NCBI GenBank assembly: GCA_938008555.1
Contig: CALLKE010000237.1
Span: 1 to 53,340, forward strand
Length of the DNA stretch: 53,340 nt
Direction of reading: 5' to 3'
Source: an uncultured Pedobacter sp.
GTDB lineage: Bacteria; Bacteroidota; Bacteroidia; Sphingobacteriales; Sphingobacteriaceae
Part shown: positions 25,277 to 34,729 of the stretch, piece by piece
Layout: the number at the start of each line of letters is the position of its first letter
Position numbering within the stretch: the stretch's first letter is position 1
Position numbers and translations under genes: made by a program
Notes under the pieces: generated by a model
What the model saw: the letters and a program-made list of their open reading frames with translations, nothing else
Database searches by the model: none
Told to the model about the DNA's origin: nothing

Positions 25277-26806
25277 TTACTCCCACTCAATGGTTGCTGG
25301 GGGCTTGGAGCTAATGTCATATACCACGCGGTTAATTCCTTTTACGTTATTAATGATTTCGTTTGATATTTTGGCCAGTAGATCATACGGCAAGTGACTC
25401 CAATCTGCTGTCATTCCATCAATAGAGCTTACTGCGCGTAGACAAATCACGTGCTCATACGTCCGCTCATCTCCCATCACACCGACAGATTGTACAGGTA
25501 AAAAAATTGCCCCGGCTTGCCAAACCCGATCATACCAACCTGATGATTTTAGATGATTCATATAAATTGCATCTGCTTCCTGTAGAAGCCTCACTTTTTC
25601 AGAAGTGATATCGTCCAAAATACGAATAGCCAAACCCGGACCAGGAAAAGGATGACGGCCTAAAAGTGTCGTATCCATCCCTAAAGCCTTTCCTACGCGT
25701 CTTACTTCATCCTTGAATAACGTATTCAGGGGCTCAACTACTTTCAACTTCATGAAATCGGGTAAACCACCTACGTTGTGGTGTGACTTAATGGTTGCCG
25801 AAGGCCCCTTGACGGATACCGATTCGATCACATCCGGATAAATAGTTCCCTGAGCAAGCCATTTTACATCTTGAACCTCATGTGCAGCATCATCAAATAC
25901 TTCGATAAATACACGCCCAATTATCTTCCGTTTCTGTTCTGGATCTTTTATTCCAGCCAACTGGCTTAAAAATCGATCTTTTGCATCAACCCCTCGAACA
26001 TTCAAGCCCAAGTGTTTGTATGAATCCAGTACTTGCTCAAACTCATTTTTGCGCAGAAAGCCATTGTCTACAAAAATGCAGTACAGATTTTTTCCAATGG
26101 CCTGATGCAAGAGTACAGCTGCAACGGACGAATCTACTCCTCCTGATAGTCCCAAAACTACTTTATCATCCCCTAGTTTTTGCTTTAAAGCGGCAACGGT
26201 TGTTTCAATGAATGTGCCTGAAGTCCAGCCTTGTGAACATCCACATACACCAACTACAAAATTTTCGAGTAATTGTTTGCCATCTGTGCTATGCGTTACT
26301 TCTGGATGAAATTGTATGCCATACGTATTGGTATCCCTGATTTGATATGCAGCTACTTTTACAGCGTCGGTACTCGCTATAATTTCAAAATTATCAGCAA
26401 CTGAAGTAATCGTGTCTCCATGTGACATCCACACTTGCGATGAAGACGAGATATGTTTCAGTAAGGGGTTTTTATCGTTTAGATAATTCAAATTAGCCCT
26501 TCCATATTCACGTGTGGAAGAGGCCTTCACCTCACCGCCTAAGACATGAGCAATATATTGTGCACCATAACAAACTCCTAAAACAGGATATTTTTTCTGA
26601 AGTGATACCACATCAATTTGTGGTGCATCCTCTTGACGAACAGAATATGGACTACCTGATAGAATGATCCCTTTAACAGTTGAATCAAGCTCAGGGAGAT
26701 GATTATAAGGATGAATTTCGCAGTATACATTTAGTTCACGCACCCTACGAGCAATAAGTTGGGTGTATTGTGACCCAAAATCAAGAATAATAATTTTTTC
26801 CGCCAT
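25277..26806 (-). CDS. guaA: GMP synthase (glutamine-hydrolysing)
   Basis: A 509-residue two-domain enzyme that converts XMP to GMP using glutamine and ATP. The class I glutamine amidotransferase domain contains GVCYGAQY with the nucleophilic Cys and a His-Glu pair in QFHPEV. The ATP-pyrophosphatase domain has the PP-loop GLSGGVDSSVAAV. The C-terminal dimerisation domain ends in KPPATIEWE, the near-universal GuaA C-terminus. ATG at 26806 (MAEKIIILDFGSQYT) is the start; the five extra codons upstream depend on a TTG. An imperfect -7 box (TATCTTCG) lies directly before the ATG, suggesting a short or absent leader. Confidence 0.97.
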   Translation of the reverse strand: MAEKIIILDFGSQYTQLIARRVRELNVYCEIHPYNHLPELDSTVKGIILSGSPYSVRQEDAPQIDVVSLQKKYPVLGVCYGAQYIAHVLGGEVKASSTREYGRANLNYLNDKNPLLKHISSSSQVWMSHGDTITSVADNFEIIASTDAVKVAAYQIRDTNTYGIQFHPEVTHSTDGKQLLENFVVGVCGCSQGWTSGTFIETTVAALKQKLGDDKVVLGLSGGVDSSVAAVLLHQAIGKNLYCIFVDNGFLRKNEFEQVLDSYKHLGLNVRGVDAKDRFLSQLAGIKDPEQKRKIIGRVFIEVFDDAAHEVQDVKWLAQGTIYPDVIESVSVKGPSATIKSHHNVGGLPDFMKLKVVEPLNTLFKDEVRRVGKALGMDTTLLGRHPFPGPGLAIRILDDITSEKVRLLQEADAIYMNHLKSSGWYDRVWQAGAIFLPVQSVGVMGDERTYEHVICLRAVSSIDGMTADWSHLPYDLLAKISNEIINNVKGINRVVYDISSKPPATIEWE

Positions 26807-26956
26807 GGGCGAAGATAACAAAATGCTTATTCTTTACCTGCTTCCTCATTTGATCTATATGTCGTGTTCTAAAAATTAATTACGGGTGTACTATCGAGCT
26901 TGTGATGGATGCCAGAAACTTCCAACCATTATATATGCAAAGTCACAACCCAATCG

Positions 26957-26989
26957 TTTGATTCATATCAAGGTGATCATCTACGTTTA
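26957..26989 (+). promoter_or_regulatory. Probable promoter of the RND efflux operon
   Basis: TTTG at 26957-26960, a 21-base spacer and TACGTTTA at 26982-26989 (one mismatch from TAnnTTTG). The predicted start near 26996 precedes the ATG at 27014 by about 18 bases. It lies downstream of the upstream in-frame ATG at 26909 and so supports the later start. Confidence 0.45.
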
Positions 26990-27013
26990 TGTATTGCTAC
27001 ATTTTTTATTCTG

Positions 27014-28402
27014 ATGCGCATGAAAAGTTTTAATAAAAGTCTATGGGTAATTCTATGGTTGTTTATTGCAATAAAAGCACAGGCACAAGAGTCCGTGACC
27101 CTGAGGCAGCTATTACAAAGGGTGAGTCAGACAGCTCCAAGTTTACAGACTGATTCAGCAGCTATTGTCATTAAACAAGCGCAGGCAATAGAAACACGTC
27201 ACAATTGGTTGCCTAGCTTAAAATTGAATTATCAAACAGATATCGGAACAAATAATAATGACGCTGGCCCATATTTTGGCTTTGGGATTATCCCATCCAG
27301 TAGCAGAGGCGTGCGCACCAACAGCAATACACAATTGGCATCAACGAATATCGGTGTGGCTGCTCTTGATTGGGAGATCTACAATTTTGGGGCTTACGAA
27401 GCACAAAATCGAGTAGCCAAATCTGATGTAGAAGTGCAACAGCATCGGTTTACACAATCCAAATACCAGCTACAGGCTTTTACGATTGGCAACTATTTCC
27501 AGCTAGTGCGTCTAATGGATTGTATGGCCATCCAAGTCCGCAATATTCAGCGCAATGAGGAAATAAAGCGTTCCATTGAATCACTTACAAAAAGTGGAGT
27601 CAGGGCAGGCGTGGATACCAGTATGGCAGAGGCAGAACTTTCAAAGGCTAGACTTAACTATATTGAATTACTCAATCAATCTAAACAGGTACAATTAAAT
27701 CTTGCGGCTATCAGCAATCTATCTTATGAACACATTATACCTGATACATCCGCTGTAACTCGACTCACTAACAACTCTCCTCATGATCATTTGAATGCGG
27801 CAGATACGACGAATCACCCCCTCATCAATTATTATAAGTCCATTTACCAGAATAGTCTTAAAAGGGAAAACTTGATCAAAAAAAGCTATAGTCCAAAAAT
27901 TTTATTGGAGGGAGCAGTATGGGGGCGAGGCGCTAGTATTGATGCGAATGATCATTTTAATAGTTTATCGGATGGCTTTAACCTCAATAGAACCAATTAC
28001 TTGCTGGGCTTGGCCATTAGCTATAATATATTCGATATTTCCAAACGCAAACTAAGATTAAGCACACAAAAAATGATAAGCCAGTATAGCCAAAGAAAAC
28101 TTCAGGAGGAAACGCAATTGCTTTCTACAGATAACGGACAAGCTAATTTGGCGCTTAATACAGCCATACAACGGCTGAAAGAAATCCCTAATCAACTCAA
28201 AGCCGCCAATGCAGCATATCTGCAAAAACTATCCTTGTATAAAAATGGCTTAACCGATATTATAGAATTAAATATTGCCTTAAACATCCTCTATCGTGCC
28301 GAAACGGACTATGTGAATGCAAAGTACAGCTATGTCAGTGCGTTGTTTCAAAAGGCTATAGCTGAAAACCAAGTAAACACAGTTTTAAACCTCTTAAACT
28401 AA
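27014..28402 (+). CDS. TolC-family outer-membrane efflux protein
   Basis: A roughly 462-residue outer-membrane channel of a tripartite pump. The start at 27014 (or the ATG at 27020) gives a good signal peptide (KSFNKSLWVILWLFIAIKAQAQ). The mature part has the duplicated OEP helical pattern: VTLRQLLQRVSQTAPSLQTDSAAI, then a long coiled region (EAELSKARLNYIELLNQSKQV) repeated near the C-terminus (RLKEIPNQLKAANAAYLQKLSLYKNGLTDIIELN, which carries the typical YxxGLTDxxE end). It is the first gene of an operon, five bases before the RND pump. Confidence 0.88.
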   Translation: MRMKSFNKSLWVILWLFIAIKAQAQESVTLRQLLQRVSQTAPSLQTDSAAIVIKQAQAIETRHNWLPSLKLNYQTDIGTNNNDAGPYFGFGIIPSSSRGVRTNSNTQLASTNIGVAALDWEIYNFGAYEAQNRVAKSDVEVQQHRFTQSKYQLQAFTIGNYFQLVRLMDCMAIQVRNIQRNEEIKRSIESLTKSGVRAGVDTSMAEAELSKARLNYIELLNQSKQVQLNLAAISNLSYEHIIPDTSAVTRLTNNSPHDHLNAADTTNHPLINYYKSIYQNSLKRENLIKKSYSPKILLEGAVWGRGASIDANDHFNSLSDGFNLNRTNYLLGLAISYNIFDISKRKLRLSTQKMISQYSQRKLQEETQLLSTDNGQANLALNTAIQRLKEIPNQLKAANAAYLQKLSLYKNGLTDIIELNIALNILYRAETDYVNAKYSYVSALFQKAIAENQVNTVLNLLN

Positions 28403-28407
28403 AAATT

Positions 28408-31400
28408 ATGTCAATGGTTACATCTGCACTGAAGAGGCCCATTACTGCCATGGTGGTTACGATGAGTCTACTCATATTTGCCGTGCTCAGTGCTATCAAA
28501 ATCCCCATCGATATTTTCCCTCAATTAAACCTGCCCACCATTTATGTCATTGAGTCGTATGGAGGCATGTCACCTAAGCAAATGGAGGGGTTTTTCTCTA
28601 CGCGTTTGCAAGATCAATTTTTGTATGTCAACGGCATTAAAAGCATCAGTAGTAAAAACATACAGGGCTTAACGCTTATTAAACTTACTTTCTACGAGGG
28701 GACCAATATGGCCGAAGCTAGTGCTCAGGTGGCATTGCAAGTGAATCGTGCGCAGAGTTTTTTCCCACCAGGAGCTCTTCCACCTCAAGTTGTGCGTTTT
28801 GATGCTTCATCCTTACCTGTTGGCCAATTAGTATTGGATAGCAAAACAGAAAGCTTGAAAGATATTTACGATATGGCTGCCACACGTATTCGGCCTATGT
28901 TTGCTACCATTCCAGGTCTTTCAGCGCCACCGCCTTTTGGATCCAATGCTCGTTCAATTATTCTTAGTGTTGATCCCAATAAATTACGGGGCTATCATTT
29001 AACGCCGGATGAAGTTGTGGAAGCACTTTCCAAATTCAATGTGATGGCCCCATCTGGGAATTTGCGCGTGGGCAATACCATGTATTTAACCACACTCAAT
29101 TCTTTAATTGACCGTGCCGACGAGTTTGGCAACATTCCATTGATCACCAAAAATGATGCAACTATTTATGTGAAAGATATTGCCCGCGTGAGCGATGCCG
29201 CCGATGTGACGGTAGATTATGCCTTGGTTAATGGGAAACGATCGGTGTATATCCCCGTGATTAAAACTGCGGATGCCTCCACGTGGACTGTTGTGAAAGA
29301 CCTCAAAAGCAAATTGCCTGAAATGCAAAATTTGCTGCCTGATGATATCAAGATATCGTATGAGTTTGATCAATCTATTTTTGTGGTGAATGCGGTAAAA
29401 AGCTTGATTACCGAAGGCATATTAGGAGCCCTGCTTACGGGTTTAATGGTGCTCCTATTTTTACGCGACTGGCGAAGTAGTTTAATCGTAGTCATTACTA
29501 TTCCTGTGTCTATCATGATTGGTGTATTGCTGCTAAGTCTTCTTGGACAAACGATCAACATCATGACCCTAAGTGGGTTAGCTTTAGCGATCGGTATTTT
29601 GGTAGATCAAGCCACAGTAACTATTGAGAACATACACCAGCATTTAGAAATGGGTAAATCAAAGCGATTGGCTATTTACGAAGCTTGTGAAGAGATTGCT
29701 TTTCCTTTGTTATTGATACTACTCTGTATCCTGGCTGTCTTTGCCCCTTCCTTTATGATGAAGGGCGTACCCAAAGCCATGTTTCTGCCCCTATCGCTCT
29801 CTATCGGGCTAACGATGATTGTATCCTACCTAATCGCACAAACAATTGTTCCCATATTGAGCAATTGGATAATCAAGACAGAACACTATCAACACTCTCA
29901 TCATGCTAAAACAAATGCACATGCTGATAAAACGCTGAACACAGGGGAGCCCGCACAGTTAAATAAGCATTCAAAAGAAGAAACAAATCATCCAGCGCAA
30001 AATGATTTGTTTGAAAAGGTGAAAATGCGTTATCTCTGGACTATCAACCGATTCATGTCACTTAAAAAACGGATAGTGCCTGTTTATCTCGTACTCATTT
30101 TTGCGCTGGCTGCATGGGGATTTATGCACATCGGTAAGGACATGATGCCTCAGCTGAATAAAGGACAATTCCAAATACGAATCAAAGAGCCAGAGGGGAC
30201 TCGACTGGAAAGGACAGAGGAAAAGTTTAAGCAAGTGCTGCAAATCATTGATCAAACGGTCGATCATCATGTCGAAATTACTTCGGGCTATATTGGTTTG
30301 GTGCCGAGTAGCTTTGGCGTAAGCAATCTCTATATTTTTAATACGGGAACTCATGAGGCCGTGTTACAAGTAAATCTTGACGAACAGTATAAAGTCAATA
30401 TGGATGAACTAAAAGATATGCTCAGAAAAAATATTGCATCCAGATTGCCCGAAATGAGCGTCAGCTTCGAACCGATCGATATGACAGAGAAGATCATGAG
30501 CCAAGGGGCTTCTACCCCCATACAAGTTCAAGTTGCAGGGAAAGACATGCCGCAGATACAAGGCTTTACCGACAAGGTATTAGCAAAGCTGAAGCAGATA
30601 CCCTATCTAAGAGATGTTCAAATAGATCAACCGTTAAAGTTTCCCGTTATTTCTATCAAGCTCGATCGGTTAAAAATCTCGCAGTTTGGTCTTAGTGTGA
30701 AAGATGTTGCCCGGTCAGTAACAGCCAGCACTTCATCCAGCCGATTTACAGAGAAAAATCTGTGGCTGGACGACAAATCTTCCTATACCTATCAAGTGCA
30801 GGTTCAAGTCCCTGAATACGTAATGAATACGATGGACGAACTAAAAGAGATTCCCTTGATCAAAGGACAAAGTAATCCCACGCTAGCGGATGTAGCCGAT
30901 TTTCAAGTAACCTATGAGCCGGGTGAGTATGATCGGGTGGGACCACGTCGATTTTTAACGGTGAGCGCCAATCTTTATAAAAAAGACCTAGGTACTGCAA
31001 CTGACGATGTACAAGCAGTGCTTAAATCTTTGGGCAATCCACCAAAAGGTATCATCGCCGAGGTGAAGGGTGTATCCAGTTTGTTGACAGAGACTTTATT
31101 TAGTTTACAAACAGGTTTGTTATTCGCCATTTTGGTGATCTTCCTATTGTTAGCAGCAAATTATCAATCCTTCAAAGTGGCACTCACTGTACTTTCGACA
31201 GTACCTGCTGTGATTGTGGGCTCTATCTTTGTGCTACTATTGACCCATTCTACGCTGAATTTGCAATCTTATATGGGCATGATCATGTCAACGGGCGTAT
31301 CAGTCGCGAATGCTATTCTTATTGCTACCAATGCAGAAAAATTACGTCTAGAATTTAGAGACGCTACACGAGCAGCCGCAATTAGTGCCTCGATACGTTT

Positions 31401-31716
31401 GAGACCTATTCTGATGACTAGCTTGGCCATGATCGCCGGGATGATTCCAATGGCAACCGGTATGGGAGAGGCAGGAGAGCAAACTGCACCACTTGGTCGC
31501 GCTGTTATTGGCGGCTTATTTGCCTCAACATTGGCAGCACTATTTATCTTGCCTTTGGTATTTGCCTGGGTACAGCAAAAAACCACCTATGACTCATCCT
31601 CATTAATGCCTGAAGAAACAGATATGATATCGAACCAGACTTCACAAAGATTAGACACCCCCTTAAAAAATCTTGAATCAATACCCAGTAATGTAACCGA
31701 ACCATCAACCTTTTAA
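28408..31716 (+). CDS. RND efflux pump (AcrB/MMPL superfamily), unusual proton-relay residues
   Basis: A 1102-residue inner-membrane pump with the RND plan: TM1, a large periplasmic loop, TM2-6, a cytoplasmic loop, TM7, a second periplasmic loop and TM8-12. The TM4 motif is GLALAIGILVDQATVTIENI, with Asp400 conserved but Gln401 in place of the second Asp of AcrB (D408). In TM10, GVSVANAILIAT has Ala967 where AcrB has Lys940. The TM11 Arg (RLRPILMTSLAMI) is retained. The central cytoplasmic loop (residues ~490-535) is His-rich (HYQHSHHAKTNAHADK). It is transcribed between the TolC and adaptor genes. Substrate unknown. Confidence 0.9.
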   Translation: MSMVTSALKRPITAMVVTMSLLIFAVLSAIKIPIDIFPQLNLPTIYVIESYGGMSPKQMEGFFSTRLQDQFLYVNGIKSISSKNIQGLTLIKLTFYEGTNMAEASAQVALQVNRAQSFFPPGALPPQVVRFDASSLPVGQLVLDSKTESLKDIYDMAATRIRPMFATIPGLSAPPPFGSNARSIILSVDPNKLRGYHLTPDEVVEALSKFNVMAPSGNLRVGNTMYLTTLNSLIDRADEFGNIPLITKNDATIYVKDIARVSDAADVTVDYALVNGKRSVYIPVIKTADASTWTVVKDLKSKLPEMQNLLPDDIKISYEFDQSIFVVNAVKSLITEGILGALLTGLMVLLFLRDWRSSLIVVITIPVSIMIGVLLLSLLGQTINIMTLSGLALAIGILVDQATVTIENIHQHLEMGKSKRLAIYEACEEIAFPLLLILLCILAVFAPSFMMKGVPKAMFLPLSLSIGLTMIVSYLIAQTIVPILSNWIIKTEHYQHSHHAKTNAHADKTLNTGEPAQLNKHSKEETNHPAQNDLFEKVKMRYLWTINRFMSLKKRIVPVYLVLIFALAAWGFMHIGKDMMPQLNKGQFQIRIKEPEGTRLERTEEKFKQVLQIIDQTVDHHVEITSGYIGLVPSSFGVSNLYIFNTGTHEAVLQVNLDEQYKVNMDELKDMLRKNIASRLPEMSVSFEPIDMTEKIMSQGASTPIQVQVAGKDMPQIQGFTDKVLAKLKQIPYLRDVQIDQPLKFPVISIKLDRLKISQFGLSVKDVARSVTASTSSSRFTEKNLWLDDKSSYTYQVQVQVPEYVMNTMDELKEIPLIKGQSNPTLADVADFQVTYEPGEYDRVGPRRFLTVSANLYKKDLGTATDDVQAVLKSLGNPPKGIIAEVKGVSSLLTETLFSLQTGLLFAILVIFLLLAANYQSFKVALTVLSTVPAVIVGSIFVLLLTHSTLNLQSYMGMIMSTGVSVANAILIATNAEKLRLEFRDATRAAAISASIRLRPILMTSLAMIAGMIPMATGMGEAGEQTAPLGRAVIGGLFASTLAALFILPLVFAWVQQKTTYDSSSLMPEETDMISNQTSQRLDTPLKNLESIPSNVTEPSTF

Positions 31717-31717
31717 A

Positions 31718-32803
31718 ATGATGAAAGCAAAATTAATTATGTTCTTAAACAGTGTCTGCTTACTAGCAGCGTGCTCTCATACACAAAAACCAGTGGACTT
31801 GACTGCTTCGGCTTCGCAAAGCAAAGCACATTATTTGGTTAGTACTGTGAACGAAAAAGCCCTTTCAAAGATGACGCGCTTGCCTGGCCAATTAAAACCC
31901 TACAATGAGGTAGGGATTTTCCCAAAAGTGAATGGTTTTATTAAAAAACTATTGGTTGATCGTGGGAGCATCGTTCGAAAAGGTCAGCTTTTGATGGTTT
32001 TAGAAGCACCAGAAATTGAATCACAGCTACAAGCTGCAAACTCAAAATATTTACAAGCACAGGAAAATGCAGCTGCAAGCAAGGAAAAGTATCAGCGTTT
32101 AAAAGAAGCATCATTGGAGCCTGGATCGGTTTCACCCCTTGATTTGGATAATGCATCAGCAAAAATGAAAGCAGATGAGGCCTTAGTTCTAGCTGAAAAG
32201 TCCAATGTAGCATCTATACGTGCAATGGAGGAGTACCTATATATCAAGGCACCATTTGATGGGATGATTGTTGAGCGTAACGTATCGCCAGGTGCACTAG
32301 TATCACCGGGAAAAGAAACAGAACAAGCGATGTTGACTCTGCAGGATATTCATAAGCTTCGCTTGGAAGTATACATCCCCGAGGATTATGTAGACAAAGT
32401 TGATATCAATCAACCCGTAAAATTTATTCTGAATGCCATGCCTGGAGAAGAGAAGGCGGCTAAAATAAGTCGATCATCAAACGCATTAGGCAGCATGCAT
32501 GCCGAAGCAATTGAGATTGATGTTGAAAACAAAAATGGACAATTAAAGCCTGGTATGTATGCCGAAGTAAGTATTCCCATGCTTTCTGGAACTAAGTCAT
32601 TAATTGTCCCCAGCAATGCAATTGTTCGCTCAACTGAACGCGCATATGTTGTAACCGTTAAAGAAGGAAAAGCCGCACTCATAGATATCAAAGAGGGTTT
32701 GTCCAGACGTGATTCTTCTGAAGTTTTTGGGAATTTAAAAGCTGGTGACAGCATCTTACTAAATGCCAGTGACGAAATAAAGGATGGCGTATTGATTGAT
32801 TAA
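31718..32803 (+). CDS. RND periplasmic adaptor (membrane-fusion lipoprotein)
   Basis: A 361-residue HlyD/AcrA-like adaptor that bridges the RND pump and the TolC channel. The N-terminal lipobox (VCLLAACSHT) makes it a lipoprotein. The lipoyl half-motifs flank a coiled hairpin (GFIKKLLVDRGSIVRKGQLLMVLEAPEIESQLQAANSKY … YIKAPFDGMIVERNVSPGALVSPG), and β-barrel and membrane-proximal domains follow (LKPGMYAEVSIPM … SLIVPSNAIVRS). It starts one base after the pump's stop codon. The order TolC-pump-adaptor is a full tripartite operon. An imperfect hairpin at 32862-32890 may end it. Confidence 0.9.
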   Translation: MMKAKLIMFLNSVCLLAACSHTQKPVDLTASASQSKAHYLVSTVNEKALSKMTRLPGQLKPYNEVGIFPKVNGFIKKLLVDRGSIVRKGQLLMVLEAPEIESQLQAANSKYLQAQENAAASKEKYQRLKEASLEPGSVSPLDLDNASAKMKADEALVLAEKSNVASIRAMEEYLYIKAPFDGMIVERNVSPGALVSPGKETEQAMLTLQDIHKLRLEVYIPEDYVDKVDINQPVKFILNAMPGEEKAAKISRSSNALGSMHAEAIEIDVENKNGQLKPGMYAEVSIPMLSGTKSLIVPSNAIVRSTERAYVVTVKEGKAALIDIKEGLSRRDSSEVFGNLKAGDSILLNASDEIKDGVLID

Positions 32804-32861
32804 GTAACTCAAGTTGCTCGAGAGCTGGTGTAGTAAGGAGAAAAGATTAGCGAGAAAGTGA

Positions 32862-32890
32862 GTGTTTTAGTTTTGATGAAACCTAAACAC
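32862..32890. terminator. Possible terminator of the efflux operon
   Basis: GTGTTTTAGTTT and AAACCTAAACAC form a 12-bp stem with two mismatches around a 5-base loop, about 60 bases after the adaptor stop. No U-tract follows. Nothing else recognisable lies in the gap before the aldehyde dehydrogenase. Confidence 0.35.
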
Positions 32891-33089
32891 TACTATCGTT
32901 ACTTACATGTGAAGAGAAGAAAGCAAAATAGACAGAGACACTTGGGTCCAATATTGTCTATACTATTTTTATCAACTCGCTTCCCTGAATTGAGCGAATT
33001 TAATATGACTGTGATGGCCTAGACGCAGATTTAGACAAACCAATTCAATTCAAGTTAAAATATTAACTTCATCGAAAAATTAGCTACTT

Positions 33090-34634
33090 ATGCACATCGA
33101 TATTTCATCTATCCTGACCAGCCTTGGCATCCTTTCTGTTAATGAAGCCTGTAGTACAGGAAAAAACTGGTACAGTGGGAATCAAGCTCCCCTTCGAAAA
33201 GTAATTTCGCCCGTTGATGGCAAACAAATAGCTTCTGCCAAATTTGCTGATCCAGTGAACTATCACAAAACAATCCAAAAAGCAGAAGAAGCTTTTCAAA
33301 TATGGCGCACCTGGCCAGCACCTAAACGAGGCGAAGTAGTGCGTCAATTTGGTCATGCATTGCGCGAAAACAAAGAAAATTTAGGCAAACTGGTTTCCTA
33401 CGAAATGGGGAAAAGCCTTCAAGAAGGATATGGTGAGGTACAAGAAATGATCGACATCTGTGATTTTGCAGTGGGTTTATCTCGTCAATTATATGGTTTG
33501 ACAATGCATTCTGAACGACCTTCGCATCGCATGTATGAGCAGTGGCATCCCCTTGGTATTGTAGGGATCATTTCTGCATTCAATTTCCCAGTTGCAGTTT
33601 GGAGCTGGAATACTGCTCTAGCACTCGTATGTGGCGATGTTTGCGTATGGAAGCCCTCTGAAAAAACACCTTTGACAGCAATTGCTTGTCAGCACATCAT
33701 ACAAAAAGTTTTAGATGCCAATAACGCACCAGAAGGTGTTTCTTGTTTGGTGGTTGGAGATCGCATCATTGGGGAATTAATGAGTGCAGATAAATGCATC
33801 CCCTTAATCTCAGCGACAGGATCAACCCGAATGGGAAAAGTGGTAGGTGCTACGGTAGCAGCTCGCTTAGGTCGCAGTTTATTAGAGCTTGGGGGAAATA
33901 ATGCAATTATCATTTCCCAAGACGCTGATCTAGACATGGCGCTCATTGGTGTTGTTTTTGGTGCTGTTGGTACTGCAGGCCAACGTTGTACAACAACCAG
34001 ACGGCTTATTATCCACGAGAGTGTGTATGACGTGTTTAAAAACAAACTAGTGAAGGCCTATGAACAACTTCAGATCGGCAACCCTTTAGATCCTACCAAT
34101 CATGTAGGGCCTCTTATTGATCAAGATGCAGTCTCAAATTATCTTGCTGCAATACAAAAATGTAAAGCTGAAGGTGGAGATTTTATTGTTGAAGGTGGGG
34201 TGTTACACGGTGATGGATTTGAATCGGGCTGTTACGTAAAACCCTGTATAGCCGAGGCAGATAACAACTTTGAAATTGTACAACACGAAACATTTGCACC
34301 CATTTTATATTTGATGAAGTATAAAACATTGGATCAAGCCATCAAAATGCAAAATGGAGTGGTTCAAGGTTTGTCTTCAGCCATCATGACACTCAATCTA
34401 CGTGAAGCAGAAAAATTTTTATGTTATTCGGGGTCAGATTGCGGAATTGCAAATGTAAATATTGGAACATCTGGTGCAGAGATTGGCGGAGCATTTGGCG
34501 GCGAGAAAGAAACCGGCGGTGGCAGAGAATCTGGCTCTGATGCTTGGAAAGTATATATGCGCCGCCAAACTAACACGATAAACTACTCTAATCAATTACC
34601 CTTGGCTCAAGGCATTCAATTTGACTTATCGTAA
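33090..34634 (+). CDS. Aldehyde dehydrogenase, ALDH7 / α-aminoadipate-semialdehyde dehydrogenase type
   Basis: A 514-residue NAD(P)+-dependent dehydrogenase. The sequence follows the ALDH7 (antiquitin) pattern: ISPVDGKQIA, GIISAFNFPVAVWSWNTALALVCGD, WKPSEKTPLTA, the catalytic Glu in LLELGGNNAI and the catalytic Cys in GTAGQRCTTTRRL. Its end has GGEKETGGGRESGSDAWKVYMRRQTNTINY, the ALDH7 C-terminal signature. ALDH7 enzymes oxidise α-aminoadipate semialdehyde in lysine degradation; that substrate is inferred. It is monocistronic, followed by a large palindromic terminator shared with clpC. Confidence 0.9.
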   Translation: MHIDISSILTSLGILSVNEACSTGKNWYSGNQAPLRKVISPVDGKQIASAKFADPVNYHKTIQKAEEAFQIWRTWPAPKRGEVVRQFGHALRENKENLGKLVSYEMGKSLQEGYGEVQEMIDICDFAVGLSRQLYGLTMHSERPSHRMYEQWHPLGIVGIISAFNFPVAVWSWNTALALVCGDVCVWKPSEKTPLTAIACQHIIQKVLDANNAPEGVSCLVVGDRIIGELMSADKCIPLISATGSTRMGKVVGATVAARLGRSLLELGGNNAIIISQDADLDMALIGVVFGAVGTAGQRCTTTRRLIIHESVYDVFKNKLVKAYEQLQIGNPLDPTNHVGPLIDQDAVSNYLAAIQKCKAEGGDFIVEGGVLHGDGFESGCYVKPCIAEADNNFEIVQHETFAPILYLMKYKTLDQAIKMQNGVVQGLSSAIMTLNLREAEKFLCYSGSDCGIANVNIGTSGAEIGGAFGGEKETGGGRESGSDAWKVYMRRQTNTINYSNQLPLAQGIQFDLS

Positions 34635-34655
34635 GCGGCCGCTTCGGCTTGCACT

Positions 34656-34711
34656 AGTCATAAAAAATGGGGATCAATTATAGCTATAATTGATCCCCAT
34701 TTTTTATGACT
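34656..34711. terminator. Bidirectional terminator, perfect 56-bp palindrome
   Basis: The two 28-base halves (34656-34683 and 34684-34711) are exact reverse complements. The stem has a GC block (GGGGATC / GATCCCC) flanked by A6 and T6 runs, so it can end transcription from either side. It lies between the convergent ALDH gene and clpC. Confidence 0.92.
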
Positions 34712-34729
34712 TTATTCGAGCAGATTGCT

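Noticed and set aside
26909..27013. Upstream ATG giving the TolC-like protein 35 extra residues
   Set aside because: It precedes the likely promoter, and it would bury the signal peptide that begins at 27014/27020.
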